Positions 37,600 through 46,394 of a DNA stretch of 64,000 nucleotides are shown here, one piece after another; the stretch's first letter is position 1, and each line of letters starts with the position of its first letter. The notes under the pieces are model-generated. The model was not told the origin of the DNA, searched no databases, and saw nothing but the letters and a program-made list of their open reading frames with translations. The DNA is taken from NCBI RefSeq assembly GCF_036662795.1, contig NZ_JBAFWZ010000011.1, positions 61,685 to 125,684 of the forward strand, written 5' to 3'. Source of the stretch: Lysinibacillus_B sp036662795. GTDB taxonomy: Bacteria > Bacillota > Bacilli > Bacillales_A > Planococcaceae. Made by a program: the position numbers and the translations under genes.

Positions 37600-37748
37600 G
37601 AAAAGCGCAAGCGCACCGTTTAGCCCCGACAAGCGCTGGAACCCTCGAATCGAAAGCATCCCTTCAGCTTTCGACCGAGGGGATGAAGCGACCTCGAGGG
37701 GCTGGGCGCTGGAGCTAGACAAATAAGAAAAGCAGAAGCGCACCGTTT
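37594..37748. repeat. Composite dispersed repeat with flanking 28-bp direct repeats
   Basis: 28-base direct repeats at 37594-37621 and 37721-37748 agree at 26 positions (TAAGAAAAGCG..AGCGCACCGTTT). The left copy starts on the ATPase stop codon. Between them are CCCCGACAAGCGCTGGA (identical to 13990s), a hairpin TCGAAAGC/GCTTTCGA and GGGCGCTGGAGCTAGAC. The layout suggests a short non-coding repeat unit that has duplicated. Confidence 0.75.
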
Positions 37749-37760
37749 GCTTAAAATACG

Positions 37761-37795
37761 ACCCGAGCCCTGAATAATCAAGGCTCGGGCCGTTT
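37761..37795. terminator. Terminator between P-ATPase and HxlR genes
   Basis: CCCGAGCC/GGCTCGGG stem (37762-37769 with 37782-37789), followed on the plus strand by CGTTTTATCTTT. It can serve the converging genes on both sides. Confidence 0.8.
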
Positions 37796-37834
37796 TATCT
37801 TTAATGAAACGCTAATCTTTTTACGAAATTTACT

Positions 37835-38173
37835 TTACTTCGTTTCCTTACTTTCAAAATCACAAAACTCTATCCATTTTACAATAGCTAAAATAACTTC
37901 CTTAAACGCTAAACCATTAGGTGTCAATTCATATTCTACTTTTTTTATAGAAGAATCTATATATTTTTTTTCGACTAATCCCTCATTGACAAGTTCATTT
38001 AAACGTTCAGTTAGTAATCGATCGGATATCCCAGAAATTGTGGCATGAATTTCATGATACCTTTTTGGGCCAGATAGAAGCGTATATATAATCATTCCCA
38101 TCCAGCGTTTTCCTATAAATTCAATCGCTTGATGATAGTTACTACATATATGTTTACAGTTCGGTTGCGTCAT
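37835..38173 (-). CDS. HxlR-family transcriptional regulator
   Basis: 112-residue winged-helix protein with HxlR family pattern (AIEFIGKRWMGMIIYTLLSGPKRYHEI; GISDRLLTERLNELVNEGLV). Cys6 and Cys10 near the N-terminus are where redox- or quinone-sensing HxlR proteins such as YodB carry their sensor thiol. Divergent from a nitroreductase gene whose promoter holds two matching palindromes, so it is probably the local repressor. Confidence 0.88.
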   Translation of the reverse strand: MTQPNCKHICSNYHQAIEFIGKRWMGMIIYTLLSGPKRYHEIHATISGISDRLLTERLNELVNEGLVEKKYIDSSIKKVEYELTPNGLAFKEVILAIVKWIEFCDFESKETK

Positions 38174-38235
38174 ATTATAGCCTCCCGTTTAGTAAATTCA
38201 TTTTCCTATTATTATAACATACAATATTTTTTATT

Positions 38236-38264
38236 TGACGAACAAACTTACTAATGGTAAGATT
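38236..38264 (+). promoter_or_regulatory. Nitroreductase promoter
   Basis: TTGACG (38236-38241) and TAAGAT (38259-38264) with an exact 17-base spacer, upstream of the nitroreductase gene. Operator 1 covers the end of the spacer and most of the -10. Confidence 0.75.
38248..38262. promoter_or_regulatory. HxlR operator 1
   Basis: CTTAC-TAATG-GTAAG, perfect 5-bp inverted repeat overlapping the -10 of the nitroreductase promoter. A bound repressor here would block RNA polymerase. Confidence 0.7.
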
Positions 38265-38276
38265 CTAATTATCAAC

Positions 38277-38291
38277 TTATTATTAGTAAGT
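38277..38291. promoter_or_regulatory. HxlR operator 2
   Basis: CTTAT-TATTA-GTAAG, the same palindrome as operator 1 with one change, 29 bases downstream (about three helical turns) near the start of the transcript. Together the sites also form a 12-bp inverted repeat (38245-38256 with 38283-38294). Confidence 0.65.
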
Positions 38292-38308
38292 TTATAGGAG
38301 GAAATTAT

Positions 38309-38935
38309 ATGTTAACGACTACACAGGATCTATACACAATCATGCAAGAAAGAAAATCTGTACGAAAATACGATCCGACATTTAAAATAACGCAGGCACA
38401 GCTTGAGGAAATCATCTCAGAAGCGACTAGCGCTCCTTCTTCTAGTAACCTACAACCATGGAGATTCCTTGTTATTCAAGATGATGCAACAAAAAAGGAG
38501 CTTCGTGGGATTGCTAACGACCAAGAACAGATTGAAACATGTTCTGCAGTTATTGCCGTTTTAGGTGATGCGGAAATGTATAAAAACGTTGAAAAAATAT
38601 ATACACAAAATGTAGCAGAAGGTCATATGGGAGAAGAACAGAAAAATACGATGATTAAAAATACAAATTATCTGTACCCTTCTGCTCCATTAGAAATTTT
38701 AAAAAATGTTGCCACTTTTGATGCGGGTCTCATTTCAATGCAATTGATGCTTATTGCAAAAGAAAAAGGCTTTGATACGGTAACAATGGGTGGATTTGAT
38801 AAAGAAAAGTTTACGAAAAGATTTGAACTACCCCAAAATCTTTTCCCAATCGTACTAATTGCAATTGGTAAAGGAGCTGCGCCAGCATATGGTTCATCTC
38901 GTTTACCTCTATCAGATATTGCTCGTTTTATCTAG
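38309..38935 (+). CDS. Nitroreductase-family NAD(P)H:FMN oxidoreductase
   Basis: 208 residues. FMN-binding Arg-x-Ser-x-Arg motif at the N-terminus (ERKSVRKYDP) and the family's SAPSSSNLQPWRFLVI segment; C-terminal VLIAIGKGAAPAYGSSRLP. Homologous to B. subtilis YdgI/YodC-type enzymes, which reduce quinones and nitro compounds. AGGAGG precedes the ATG. Control by the divergent HxlR protein suggests response to electrophiles or quinones. Confidence 0.9.
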   Translation: MLTTTQDLYTIMQERKSVRKYDPTFKITQAQLEEIISEATSAPSSSNLQPWRFLVIQDDATKKELRGIANDQEQIETCSAVIAVLGDAEMYKNVEKIYTQNVAEGHMGEEQKNTMIKNTNYLYPSAPLEILKNVATFDAGLISMQLMLIAKEKGFDTVTMGGFDKEKFTKRFELPQNLFPIVLIAIGKGAAPAYGSSRLPLSDIARFI

Positions 38936-39092
38936 AAATACAATTCTATAATTAGTAGCCACTATCCTACTATCACTAATGTCTTATGACTCATTAGATT
39001 AGAGTGATTTATTTACTAAAAATTAATTTTTATCGGTGCTTTATAATTATTAAAGTTAGTAAAATATGGTACAAAATGTACTTTGGAAATAA

Positions 39093-39121
39093 TTTTCACT
39101 ATGCTATTCTTTAGATATAAA
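39093..39121 (+). promoter_or_regulatory. Candidate promoter of the c-di-GMP-controlled transcript
   Basis: TTTTCA (39093-39098) and TATAAA (39116-39121), 17 bases apart; transcription would begin within a few bases of the riboswitch aptamer. Confidence 0.55.
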
Positions 39122-39127
39122 ATTGAA

Positions 39128-39212
39128 TAGGCAAACCTAAAGAAATTTAGGGACGCAAAGCTATAGGGACTAAGGTTTATATAACTAAGTCAGCCAGTTG
39201 CCGAAGAGTACA
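39128..39212 (+). ncRNA. c-di-GMP-I (GEMM-I) riboswitch aptamer
   Basis: The GEMM-I core is recognisable: AGGCAAACC, GGACGCAAAGCTATAGGGACTAAGG split by short helices, then AGTCAGCCAGTTGCCGA closing P1 with TAGGCAA. It is 150 bases before the M60 peptidase gene, with a terminator between. The 428-base gap 38936-39363 is largely this leader. Confidence 0.93.
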
Positions 39213-39295
39213 TTCTACTTTTTGTTTAGTAAGGCTCTATTAAAAACGAACCATTTTTCTGTGGAATTTTTTAATGATGCTCTTATATCAGATTA

Positions 39296-39323
39296 AGCTA
39301 CTCTTTTTTGAGTAGCTTTTTTT
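39296..39323 (+). terminator. Riboswitch expression-platform terminator
   Basis: Perfect stem AGCTACTC/GAGTAGCT (39296-39303 with 39310-39317) followed by a T run. AAGAGTA just after the aptamer (39204-39210) can pair with TACTCTT of the terminator arm, a possible antiterminator, so the switch probably acts on transcription. Confidence 0.85.
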
Positions 39324-39363
39324 ATGTGCTTCTTAGGGATACATTCATCAGGAGGAATAGTAT

Positions 39364-42300
39364 ATGAAAGTTATTAAGATGGCATCCGTAGCGGCCTTGA
39401 CTTTTAATTTAGTCGGTGGTCCAATAAATGTTTTAGCGAGTGATAGTACGAATGAAAGCATTGTCAATATGACAGCCCAAGCTAGTACCTCTACTGCTTC
39501 GGTTAAAAAATTTGATTTATATGGAAAAAACCTTTTACATGCCTACAATAATGTATTTAAAATGGCTCATACTAATATCAAATCTATCTCCAATAACGGT
39601 GGAAAATATTATAGCTCTACGGTTGATAAGGCTATAGATGGCGATATGAATACGCACTGGGAAACAGGTAAACCGAACAGTACTACATTCACGAATGAAG
39701 TCGTTATTAATTTTAACGAAACGACTACTTTAAATCGAATTGTCTATGCTGCCCGTCAAGAAAGTGCTAAAGGTAAAGGCTTTGCACAACAATTTGAAAT
39801 CTATCGTTCTACTACAGAAACAGGTGATGATTTTACACTCGTTTCAGCTGGTGAGTATACAGGCTCTACTGGCGATATCGTGGAAATTCAGTTTAACCCT
39901 ACACAATTTAAGCGTGTAAAATTTGTCTTCAAAAAAGCAAATCAAGACTGGGCAAGTGCAGCAGAATTTCAATTTTATAAAGAAGATCCTGTATCTGAAA
40001 AAATGGAAAAACTCTTTACAGATCACACATACAGTGCGGTCAGCGAAGCATTTCATACGATTGAAGCGCTAAATACACTAGATGCAGAATCACAGGGACA
40101 TCCCCTTTACCCTCTATTTTATGAAGATATTGAAAATGCTAAAGTTCTAATAAATAGAGAAAATACTGAAGTAACGACAGCAGTAACGATGCCCTTTACC
40201 AACTACGCTAATGCAGCCTATTCAGCATTATTTAGAATGGACTATGGAAACATAAAAAGCATACGTAACAACGGAGGGCATTATGCGAGTGCTGTAATCG
40301 AAAATGCAATCGATGAAAATGTAAATACATATTGGGAAACGAATACGAGTAACTCTGCTCATTTTACGAATGAAGTGGAAGTAGAATTCAAAGAAGCAGT
40401 AACACTTAATCGAATTGTTTACGGCGCAAGACCTTCAGACCGTAAAGGATTTGCTGAAGAGTTTGAGATTTATAGTTCACAAACGTCTAAAGGTGATACG
40501 TACGAGCTTGTCTCAAAAGGCAAGCAGAATATGGTCACTGGATTAGTAGAGGCGAAGTTTGCCCCAGCTACATTTAAACGAGTGAAATTTAAGTTCAAAA
40601 AATCCAATCAAAATTGGGCTACTTTATCGGAATTAGCATTCTATCGTGAAGATCCTGTACAAGAAAAAATAATCAACCTATTCACGAACGGCTTAATGAA
40701 TGAATTAAAGCCTGAATTTGCTTCATTAAGCGTCATCAATCAATTAGAAGCAGAGGCTGCTACACATCCATTAAAGGAACAGTTACAAGTACACTTACAT
40801 ATCGCAAAAGATGTACTTAATAACAGCAATGTTTCGACCGAGGCAATCGTCACTGCATCACAACGAGGGAACTCGAGTACAGAGGCAAGAGAGCATCAAA
40901 TTGCTAGAACCTCTTTCTCTTTAGATACTTTTGGCAAATATGTCGTACCGGGTGAGACGATTCAAGTTTTTGTGGATGCCGATAAAAATGGCGTCATGCC
41001 GAACTTAGTACTAGGACAAATAGCGGATGATAAAAACGGCTGGATTAGAAGATATTCATTAAAACCAGGTTTAAATACGATAACGGCTCCTTCCTATGAC
41101 AATATGAAACCTGCTGTTGTTTATATAGAAAATCCCGCGTTACCAAACCAGCAAGCTTATGCACCGAATGCACGATTAGTTGGTGGTACAGCCTTCCCTG
41201 TTTACTATCACGGAAAAACGGACCTTGCAGCATTCGAAAAAGAGCTAGAAGCATATGTCGCGAACATGAGTACAAATGATCAAGACTTTGCCAATGGCAT
41301 CCCGAAAGGCGTTGTCTATAATGTGGCAGAGCTTGTTTCTGAAAATAATACAATCTCTACAACTGCTGCTGGTGCACTAAAAGGAATACAAGAATTAAAA
41401 CCGACAGGAAAAACAGTAGCAGACACAATGAACGACTGGGAAAGCATGTGGAAAGAGTTCCAAACAATTAGCGGTTACACAGCAAATGATCGCCGCTTTA
41501 ATGCGAAGTTTACTTCAAGGGTGTTTACTAAAGGACCTTATGCATGGTCTGATTGGGGATACACTGGATATAACGGTGGAAACTCTACAAGAAGAGATGA
41601 TGGCTTCTTCAAACAAATCGTGAAACCATTTGGCGTTCCCGGTAATGATGGTTGGGCTTATTTCCATGAATGGGGCCATAACATTAATAACTCCTCGATG
41701 GAACACGGTGAAATCACGAACAATCTATACTCGGTCATATTAAGAAAGAAATTCGAAAACAGTAATAACGACCGAGTAGATTGGAACACATTATACAAAA
41801 GATTTTCAGGTGAAACAGTAAACCATGGCTTCTGGACTTACTTAGGCATACTAGAGCAAGTGCAATATTATTACGGAGAAGACAGCTATGGTAAGGCTTC
41901 TCGTATTGCTCGGGAAAATCCAGATGGTGTGATGAATGGCTTAGGAAGCAACTTGCAAAGATTAGTTGTAGGTTTATCTTTAGCAACAGAAACAGATTTA
42001 ACAGTATTTTTCGAAGATTGGGGCTATGTAACGGCTACTGATAAGATGAAGGAAAAGGTAGCTCATTTACCTAAACCAAGTGTGAAATTACAATACATGC
42101 ATAGTGTAGGACGAGGCTATGAAGGATCCGGATTCTCAAACGATGCGAATGTTACGGTACATGCTCTAAAAGCAAATAAAGAAAAGAATGAGATTACAAT
42201 CACATATGATATCGATGCGGCCAATAAAGATGCTGCTATGGGTTATGAAATACTTCGAGATGGCAAGGTAGTTGGCTACACAACAAATCTGTCATTTGTT

Positions 42301-45183
42301 GATAAAAATGTAGATGTAACAACTCCCCATACGTATGAAATCGTAGCTTATGACAAAAAACTTAATAGTTTAAAGCCCGTTGAAGTGGAATCACAGCAAC
42401 CTGCCTTATCTGCTGAGGAGCACGTAACACTCAAATTACATCAACCTTATGACCCGATGGATTATGTGAAAGCAGCCTCATATGCTGGGGATACTATAAC
42501 AGAAGATGTCGTAATAGAATCGAATAATGTCAATGTTGCTAAAAAAGGGACCTATGAAATTGTTTACGAAGTAAAGAATGCGAATATTACAGCAACTAAA
42601 ACAACAAAAGTGTCCGTAACAAGTGATTATGCCTATGTCTCCGATATGAATGCCAAATCGGCGAACATCCAATATGGAGGCTTGAAAAAGGATACAGCCA
42701 CGCCTGGCACTCCTATTACACTCGTGAGACAAGGGTTAGATGCTTCTTATGACAAAGGAATTGGAACACATGCAAATTCAGAAGTTATTTATGACATTGA
42801 AGGCAAAGGCTTTGATTTCTTTGAAAGCTATATCGGCATAGACCAAAACGTAAAAGGAAAAGCCTCATCCGCCACATTTGAAGTGTGGGTAGACGGCGAA
42901 AAAAAATTCGATAGTAAAGTATTTAAATCCAACACTGAGCATGAATTTGTAAGAATTCCTGTAACAGGCGCGAAAGAAATAAAGCTCGTGACAACAGATG
43001 CAAATGAAAATGGTAATTCATTTGACCATACTGTATGGGCGGATGCGAAGTTTACGAAAGACTCTAGTATGCCGACTTTAACAGTTTCTGAAGACTTCTC
43101 AATGTTGAAGTTAAACAGTGACGTGGATCTTTTAGAATATGTGACAGCATCAGATATAGAAGATGGCGATTTAAAACAACAAGTCCAAGTAAATGCTAAT
43201 GGCTTTACTACAAGCAAAACAGGTACTTACACAATCGAGTATGCTGTAACAGATAGCGATAACAACGTTGCTACGAAATCAAAAACGATTTATGTATACA
43301 GTGATGCGCAATTTGCATCCGATATTAATTGGACGTCTGCACAAACTACTTGGAGTAAGGTAAACAAAGACAAAGCTTCTTCAGGTGGCTCGCTTAAACT
43401 ACTCGTGAATGGTGAGAAAAAAGAATTTGCCAAAGGAATCGGGACACATGCAAACTCTACCATCGTATATGATCTTGCAGGCAAAAACTACGACTACTTT
43501 GAAGCAATCGTTGGTGTAGACCAAAACATCGCTGCAAATAATAACTCCACTGTTACGTTCAAAATCGTAGCAGATGGTCAAGAAGTATATAATAGCGGCG
43601 TGATGAAATACAACACAGAAGCAAAATTAGTAAGAGTTCCACTGAAGGGTGTCAAAGAATTGACCCTTATTGCCAATGATTCAAGTAATGGAAATGCATC
43701 GGACCATGCGAACTTTGCTGATGCTAAGTTTTATATTTCAAATGGACTGCCACAGCTTTCGATTCCTAAAGATGTTGCTACGAAAGTCGGAACACCGATC
43801 AGCATCAACGGAAATTATTCTGCAACGGATGCCGAAGATGGAAATTTAACGGATGCTGTAAAAATAACTGGAGCCGATCACGTCAACTTTAATCGCACTG
43901 GAAAGTATGAGCTTGCCTATACAGTCAAGGATAGTGATGGCAATGAAGTGACAAAAACACGAACAATCTCTGTTGTCGATATGAATGACTATCATTACCT
44001 ATCAGATTTCGACTGGCAATTTGTGCAGTACAGTTATGCTACACCTGTAAAGGACTTAGCCATTAGTCAAAAGAAAATCAGACTAACAGAAGAAGATGGT
44101 AGCGAAAAAGTTTACGAAAAAGGCATTGGTGCCCACTCCAACTCAACCATCGTCTATAATTTAACAAATACAGATGCCGATTACTTCACTGCATTTGTTG
44201 GCGTAGACCGTCAAATGTTTGGCTCAATTGGCTCTGTGACATTCCAAGTTTTTGTTGATGGCGAAAAACAATTTGACAGTGGCTTAATGGCTTCGAGAAA
44301 TCCACAAAAGTTCATTGAAGTCAATATTAGTGGTGCAAAAGAGCTGAAGTTAGTCGTCACTGACGGAGGAAATGGCAACGGCTCTGACCATGCATCATGG
44401 GGAGATGCTAAATTGCATTTCGCAAACCCAGACCGCGTGTTCACACAAGATTTAGCACTAACGATTGAAGAAGCAAAAGCCATTAACGCTGAAAACTACA
44501 CAGCTGAAAGTATGGAGGCTTTACGAGCTAGCATGGCACAAGCGGAAGAGCTACTTACCCATCCACAAGCAACTCAAGCAGCGATTGACCAAGCTGTAGA
44601 AACGCTCAAACAAGCAATAGCTTCATTAGTAGCTATCGATTTCGATCAAGTTATTACAATACAAGATTACAATCTGAAGAAGGCAATCCAGCAGACACTC
44701 GGGCTTACAGGAGAAATTACATTACGTGATATGTACAAACTGACGAGCCTAAGTAGTCCATCTAATCGAATCTCAAGTTTAGAAGGCTTACAATATGCTA
44801 AACATTTAGTTTCACTAAACATTTCAGGAAATGCAATTACTAATTTCTCACCATTAAAAGATTTACGTAAATTAGAAACTGTCACCGCACACCCACAAAT
44901 CGTAGAAGTAAAAAGCTTAACGGGACCCGTAACGACAGTGCAAAACTTAGTAAAAAGCTTAGATGGTCACTATGTAAACCCTTATCAAATTGGGCTAAGA
45001 CATACGAAAACGAACAAAGAAATATTCGTAGATGTTCAGCAGCTTGCACCAAATGCTGAGCAATTTACAATCGATCTTTCAAAAGAAGATAAAGGAATGT
45101 ATTTACTAGTTATGGCTTATAAGTTAAACGAAGATTCTATTATCCAATTAACTTACTATGTAAATAATCAATACGATTTGTAA
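39364..45183 (+). CDS. Secreted modular M60 (enhancin-type) metallopeptidase/adhesin
   Basis: 1939 residues. Signal peptide to about Ala25. Two F5/8-type-C (discoidin-like) modules (about 60-205 and 280-430), then peptidase M60 (about 540-900) with zinc motif His768-Glu-Trp-Gly-His772 and a downstream Glu. Next come FN3/Ig-like segments, three NPCBM-like modules (about 1090-1230, 1317-1455, 1543-1690) alternating with DUF5011-type Ig domains, a FIVAR-like helical segment (about 1695-1760), a short leucine-rich segment (SLEGLQYAKHLVSLNISGN) and a C-terminal domain. M60 enzymes cleave mucin-type glycoproteins. No LPXTG or SLH anchor, so it is released or held by glycan binding. Preceded by AGGAGG and by a c-di-GMP-I riboswitch. 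Confidence 0.92.
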   Translation: MKVIKMASVAALTFNLVGGPINVLASDSTNESIVNMTAQASTSTASVKKFDLYGKNLLHAYNNVFKMAHTNIKSISNNGGKYYSSTVDKAIDGDMNTHWETGKPNSTTFTNEVVINFNETTTLNRIVYAARQESAKGKGFAQQFEIYRSTTETGDDFTLVSAGEYTGSTGDIVEIQFNPTQFKRVKFVFKKANQDWASAAEFQFYKEDPVSEKMEKLFTDHTYSAVSEAFHTIEALNTLDAESQGHPLYPLFYEDIENAKVLINRENTEVTTAVTMPFTNYANAAYSALFRMDYGNIKSIRNNGGHYASAVIENAIDENVNTYWETNTSNSAHFTNEVEVEFKEAVTLNRIVYGARPSDRKGFAEEFEIYSSQTSKGDTYELVSKGKQNMVTGLVEAKFAPATFKRVKFKFKKSNQNWATLSELAFYREDPVQEKIINLFTNGLMNELKPEFASLSVINQLEAEAATHPLKEQLQVHLHIAKDVLNNSNVSTEAIVTASQRGNSSTEAREHQIARTSFSLDTFGKYVVPGETIQVFVDADKNGVMPNLVLGQIADDKNGWIRRYSLKPGLNTITAPSYDNMKPAVVYIENPALPNQQAYAPNARLVGGTAFPVYYHGKTDLAAFEKELEAYVANMSTNDQDFANGIPKGVVYNVAELVSENNTISTTAAGALKGIQELKPTGKTVADTMNDWESMWKEFQTISGYTANDRRFNAKFTSRVFTKGPYAWSDWGYTGYNGGNSTRRDDGFFKQIVKPFGVPGNDGWAYFHEWGHNINNSSMEHGEITNNLYSVILRKKFENSNNDRVDWNTLYKRFSGETVNHGFWTYLGILEQVQYYYGEDSYGKASRIARENPDGVMNGLGSNLQRLVVGLSLATETDLTVFFEDWGYVTATDKMKEKVAHLPKPSVKLQYMHSVGRGYEGSGFSNDANVTVHALKANKEKNEITITYDIDAANKDAAMGYEILRDGKVVGYTTNLSFVDKNVDVTTPHTYEIVAYDKKLNSLKPVEVESQQPALSAEEHVTLKLHQPYDPMDYVKAASYAGDTITEDVVIESNNVNVAKKGTYEIVYEVKNANITATKTTKVSVTSDYAYVSDMNAKSANIQYGGLKKDTATPGTPITLVRQGLDASYDKGIGTHANSEVIYDIEGKGFDFFESYIGIDQNVKGKASSATFEVWVDGEKKFDSKVFKSNTEHEFVRIPVTGAKEIKLVTTDANENGNSFDHTVWADAKFTKDSSMPTLTVSEDFSMLKLNSDVDLLEYVTASDIEDGDLKQQVQVNANGFTTSKTGTYTIEYAVTDSDNNVATKSKTIYVYSDAQFASDINWTSAQTTWSKVNKDKASSGGSLKLLVNGEKKEFAKGIGTHANSTIVYDLAGKNYDYFEAIVGVDQNIAANNNSTVTFKIVADGQEVYNSGVMKYNTEAKLVRVPLKGVKELTLIANDSSNGNASDHANFADAKFYISNGLPQLSIPKDVATKVGTPISINGNYSATDAEDGNLTDAVKITGADHVNFNRTGKYELAYTVKDSDGNEVTKTRTISVVDMNDYHYLSDFDWQFVQYSYATPVKDLAISQKKIRLTEEDGSEKVYEKGIGAHSNSTIVYNLTNTDADYFTAFVGVDRQMFGSIGSVTFQVFVDGEKQFDSGLMASRNPQKFIEVNISGAKELKLVVTDGGNGNGSDHASWGDAKLHFANPDRVFTQDLALTIEEAKAINAENYTAESMEALRASMAQAEELLTHPQATQAAIDQAVETLKQAIASLVAIDFDQVITIQDYNLKKAIQQTLGLTGEITLRDMYKLTSLSSPSNRISSLEGLQYAKHLVSLNISGNAITNFSPLKDLRKLETVTAHPQIVEVKSLTGPVTTVQNLVKSLDGHYVNPYQIGLRHTKTNKEIFVDVQQLAPNAEQFTIDLSKEDKGMYLLVMAYKLNEDSIIQLTYYVNNQYDL

Positions 45184-45196
45184 AGAGCATTATTAA

Positions 45197-45238
45197 AAGC
45201 GGCTTACATCCTTTTAAAGGGATGTAGCCGCCTTTTCA
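45197..45238. terminator. Bidirectional terminator after the M60 gene
   Basis: GCGGCTTACATCC (45199-45211) pairs with GGATGTAGCCGC (45220-45231); CCTTTTC follows on the plus strand and TTTTAATAATG on the minus strand. Confidence 0.8.
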
Positions 45239-45244
45239 TTATCG

Positions 45245-46186
45245 TTATTCGCAAATAATAACCTGTCTTGTAAAGCTCCCTTTCCGTATGACACAGCGAT
45301 CAATAATTTGAAAGTCGGCTTCTGTAATCACTTCATCTAATGGCTCCACCGTTACAAACACCGCGCGATTTGCAATACGACGAGCAGATCTGACTATGCT
45401 TATCTGACTTTCTAACGAGCTATGTGTAAATACGTTATAGGGCATATCAATAATTGCTACATCGTACCGGCCCTCTATCTCCTCTATTTTGCCCAGCTGT
45501 ACCTCACCTTTGTAGCCAAAATGAGCAATATTTTTTCGCGACCCTGACGTTACGAACCAATTCATATCCCGTCCTAAAATGTAAATACCCATCGAAAGCG
45601 CCTCAATTAGTACTGTTCCGATACCGCAGCATGGATCAATTACTCGCACCCCTTCAATTTGTGGTACTGCGATATTTACGATAGCTCTTGCAACCTTTGT
45701 GCTAAGCGCTGTCGAATACTCCTGGGGCCGCTGCTGGTGCTTTAACCAAACCGCTTCCCCTTGGATTAGCTCACCAAAATACCAGCGATTCTCTAAACGA
45801 ACAATCCCATATAATGTACCTGGATGCTCTAAATCTGGTTCAGCCTCAATTGTTACACCGATGTTCCGCTCCACTTCTCGTCGTTCCTGGTGGCTCATTT
45901 TCGGCTCCATTGCAAGCACTGTATGATTTAGGCAAATAACTTTAAATGTATCCTCATAAATTGTAAGCTGTGAGGTCGCCCGACAAATCTCTTCAATACT
46001 CCCACCTTCAAATAAAATATGAAGGCGTTCTTTAATAAATGGGCTTCTATTAGGTAAAATCCCCTTATCACTAATTAGCACATTAGAATCCGTATCCTTA
46101 CCAAAAAAACTACGCATTTCTAGTCGACATAGCTCGGCTTCATCATGCCTATAGCCATATGTATATAAATAATGCCCTACTATCAT
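45245..46186 (-). CDS. SAM-dependent RNA methyltransferase-like protein (UPF0020/TRM11 type)
   Basis: 313 residues. The C-terminal half is a class I methyltransferase with DPCCGIGTVLIEAL (SAM-binding motif I) and IIDMPYNVF, a variant of the D/N-P-P-Y catalytic motif. The N-terminal half is consistent with a degenerate THUMP-like RNA-binding region. Homology to the TRM11/TrmG10 group suggests N2-guanine methylation of tRNA, but Met in place of the first Pro of the motif makes the substrate uncertain. Confidence 0.82.
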   Translation of the reverse strand: MIVGHYLYTYGYRHDEAELCRLEMRSFFGKDTDSNVLISDKGILPNRSPFIKERLHILFEGGSIEEICRATSQLTIYEDTFKVICLNHTVLAMEPKMSHQERREVERNIGVTIEAEPDLEHPGTLYGIVRLENRWYFGELIQGEAVWLKHQQRPQEYSTALSTKVARAIVNIAVPQIEGVRVIDPCCGIGTVLIEALSMGIYILGRDMNWFVTSGSRKNIAHFGYKGEVQLGKIEEIEGRYDVAIIDMPYNVFTHSSLESQISIVRSARRIANRAVFVTVEPLDEVITEADFQIIDRCVIRKGSFTRQVIICE

Positions 46187-46394
46187 TTTCTAAGCTCCTT
46201 ACGTAATCAAAAAATTCTATTGTCCAGTGTATCATAACAAATTGTTTAAGTACGCTACTTCTACTAGAGGCACTCCAATATTTCCAGGAAAAATTATTTA
46301 CTATTTGTCATCTCTACCTTCTAATCTAGTCAAATACATAAGCACTAATGAGTTCTTTTCATATAAATAAAAAAAGGAGGGAAGTGTTGTATAG

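Noticed and set aside
39364..45183. Sortase-anchored surface protein
   Set aside because: No LPXTG motif or terminal hydrophobic tail, and no SLH modules, are present at the C-terminus.
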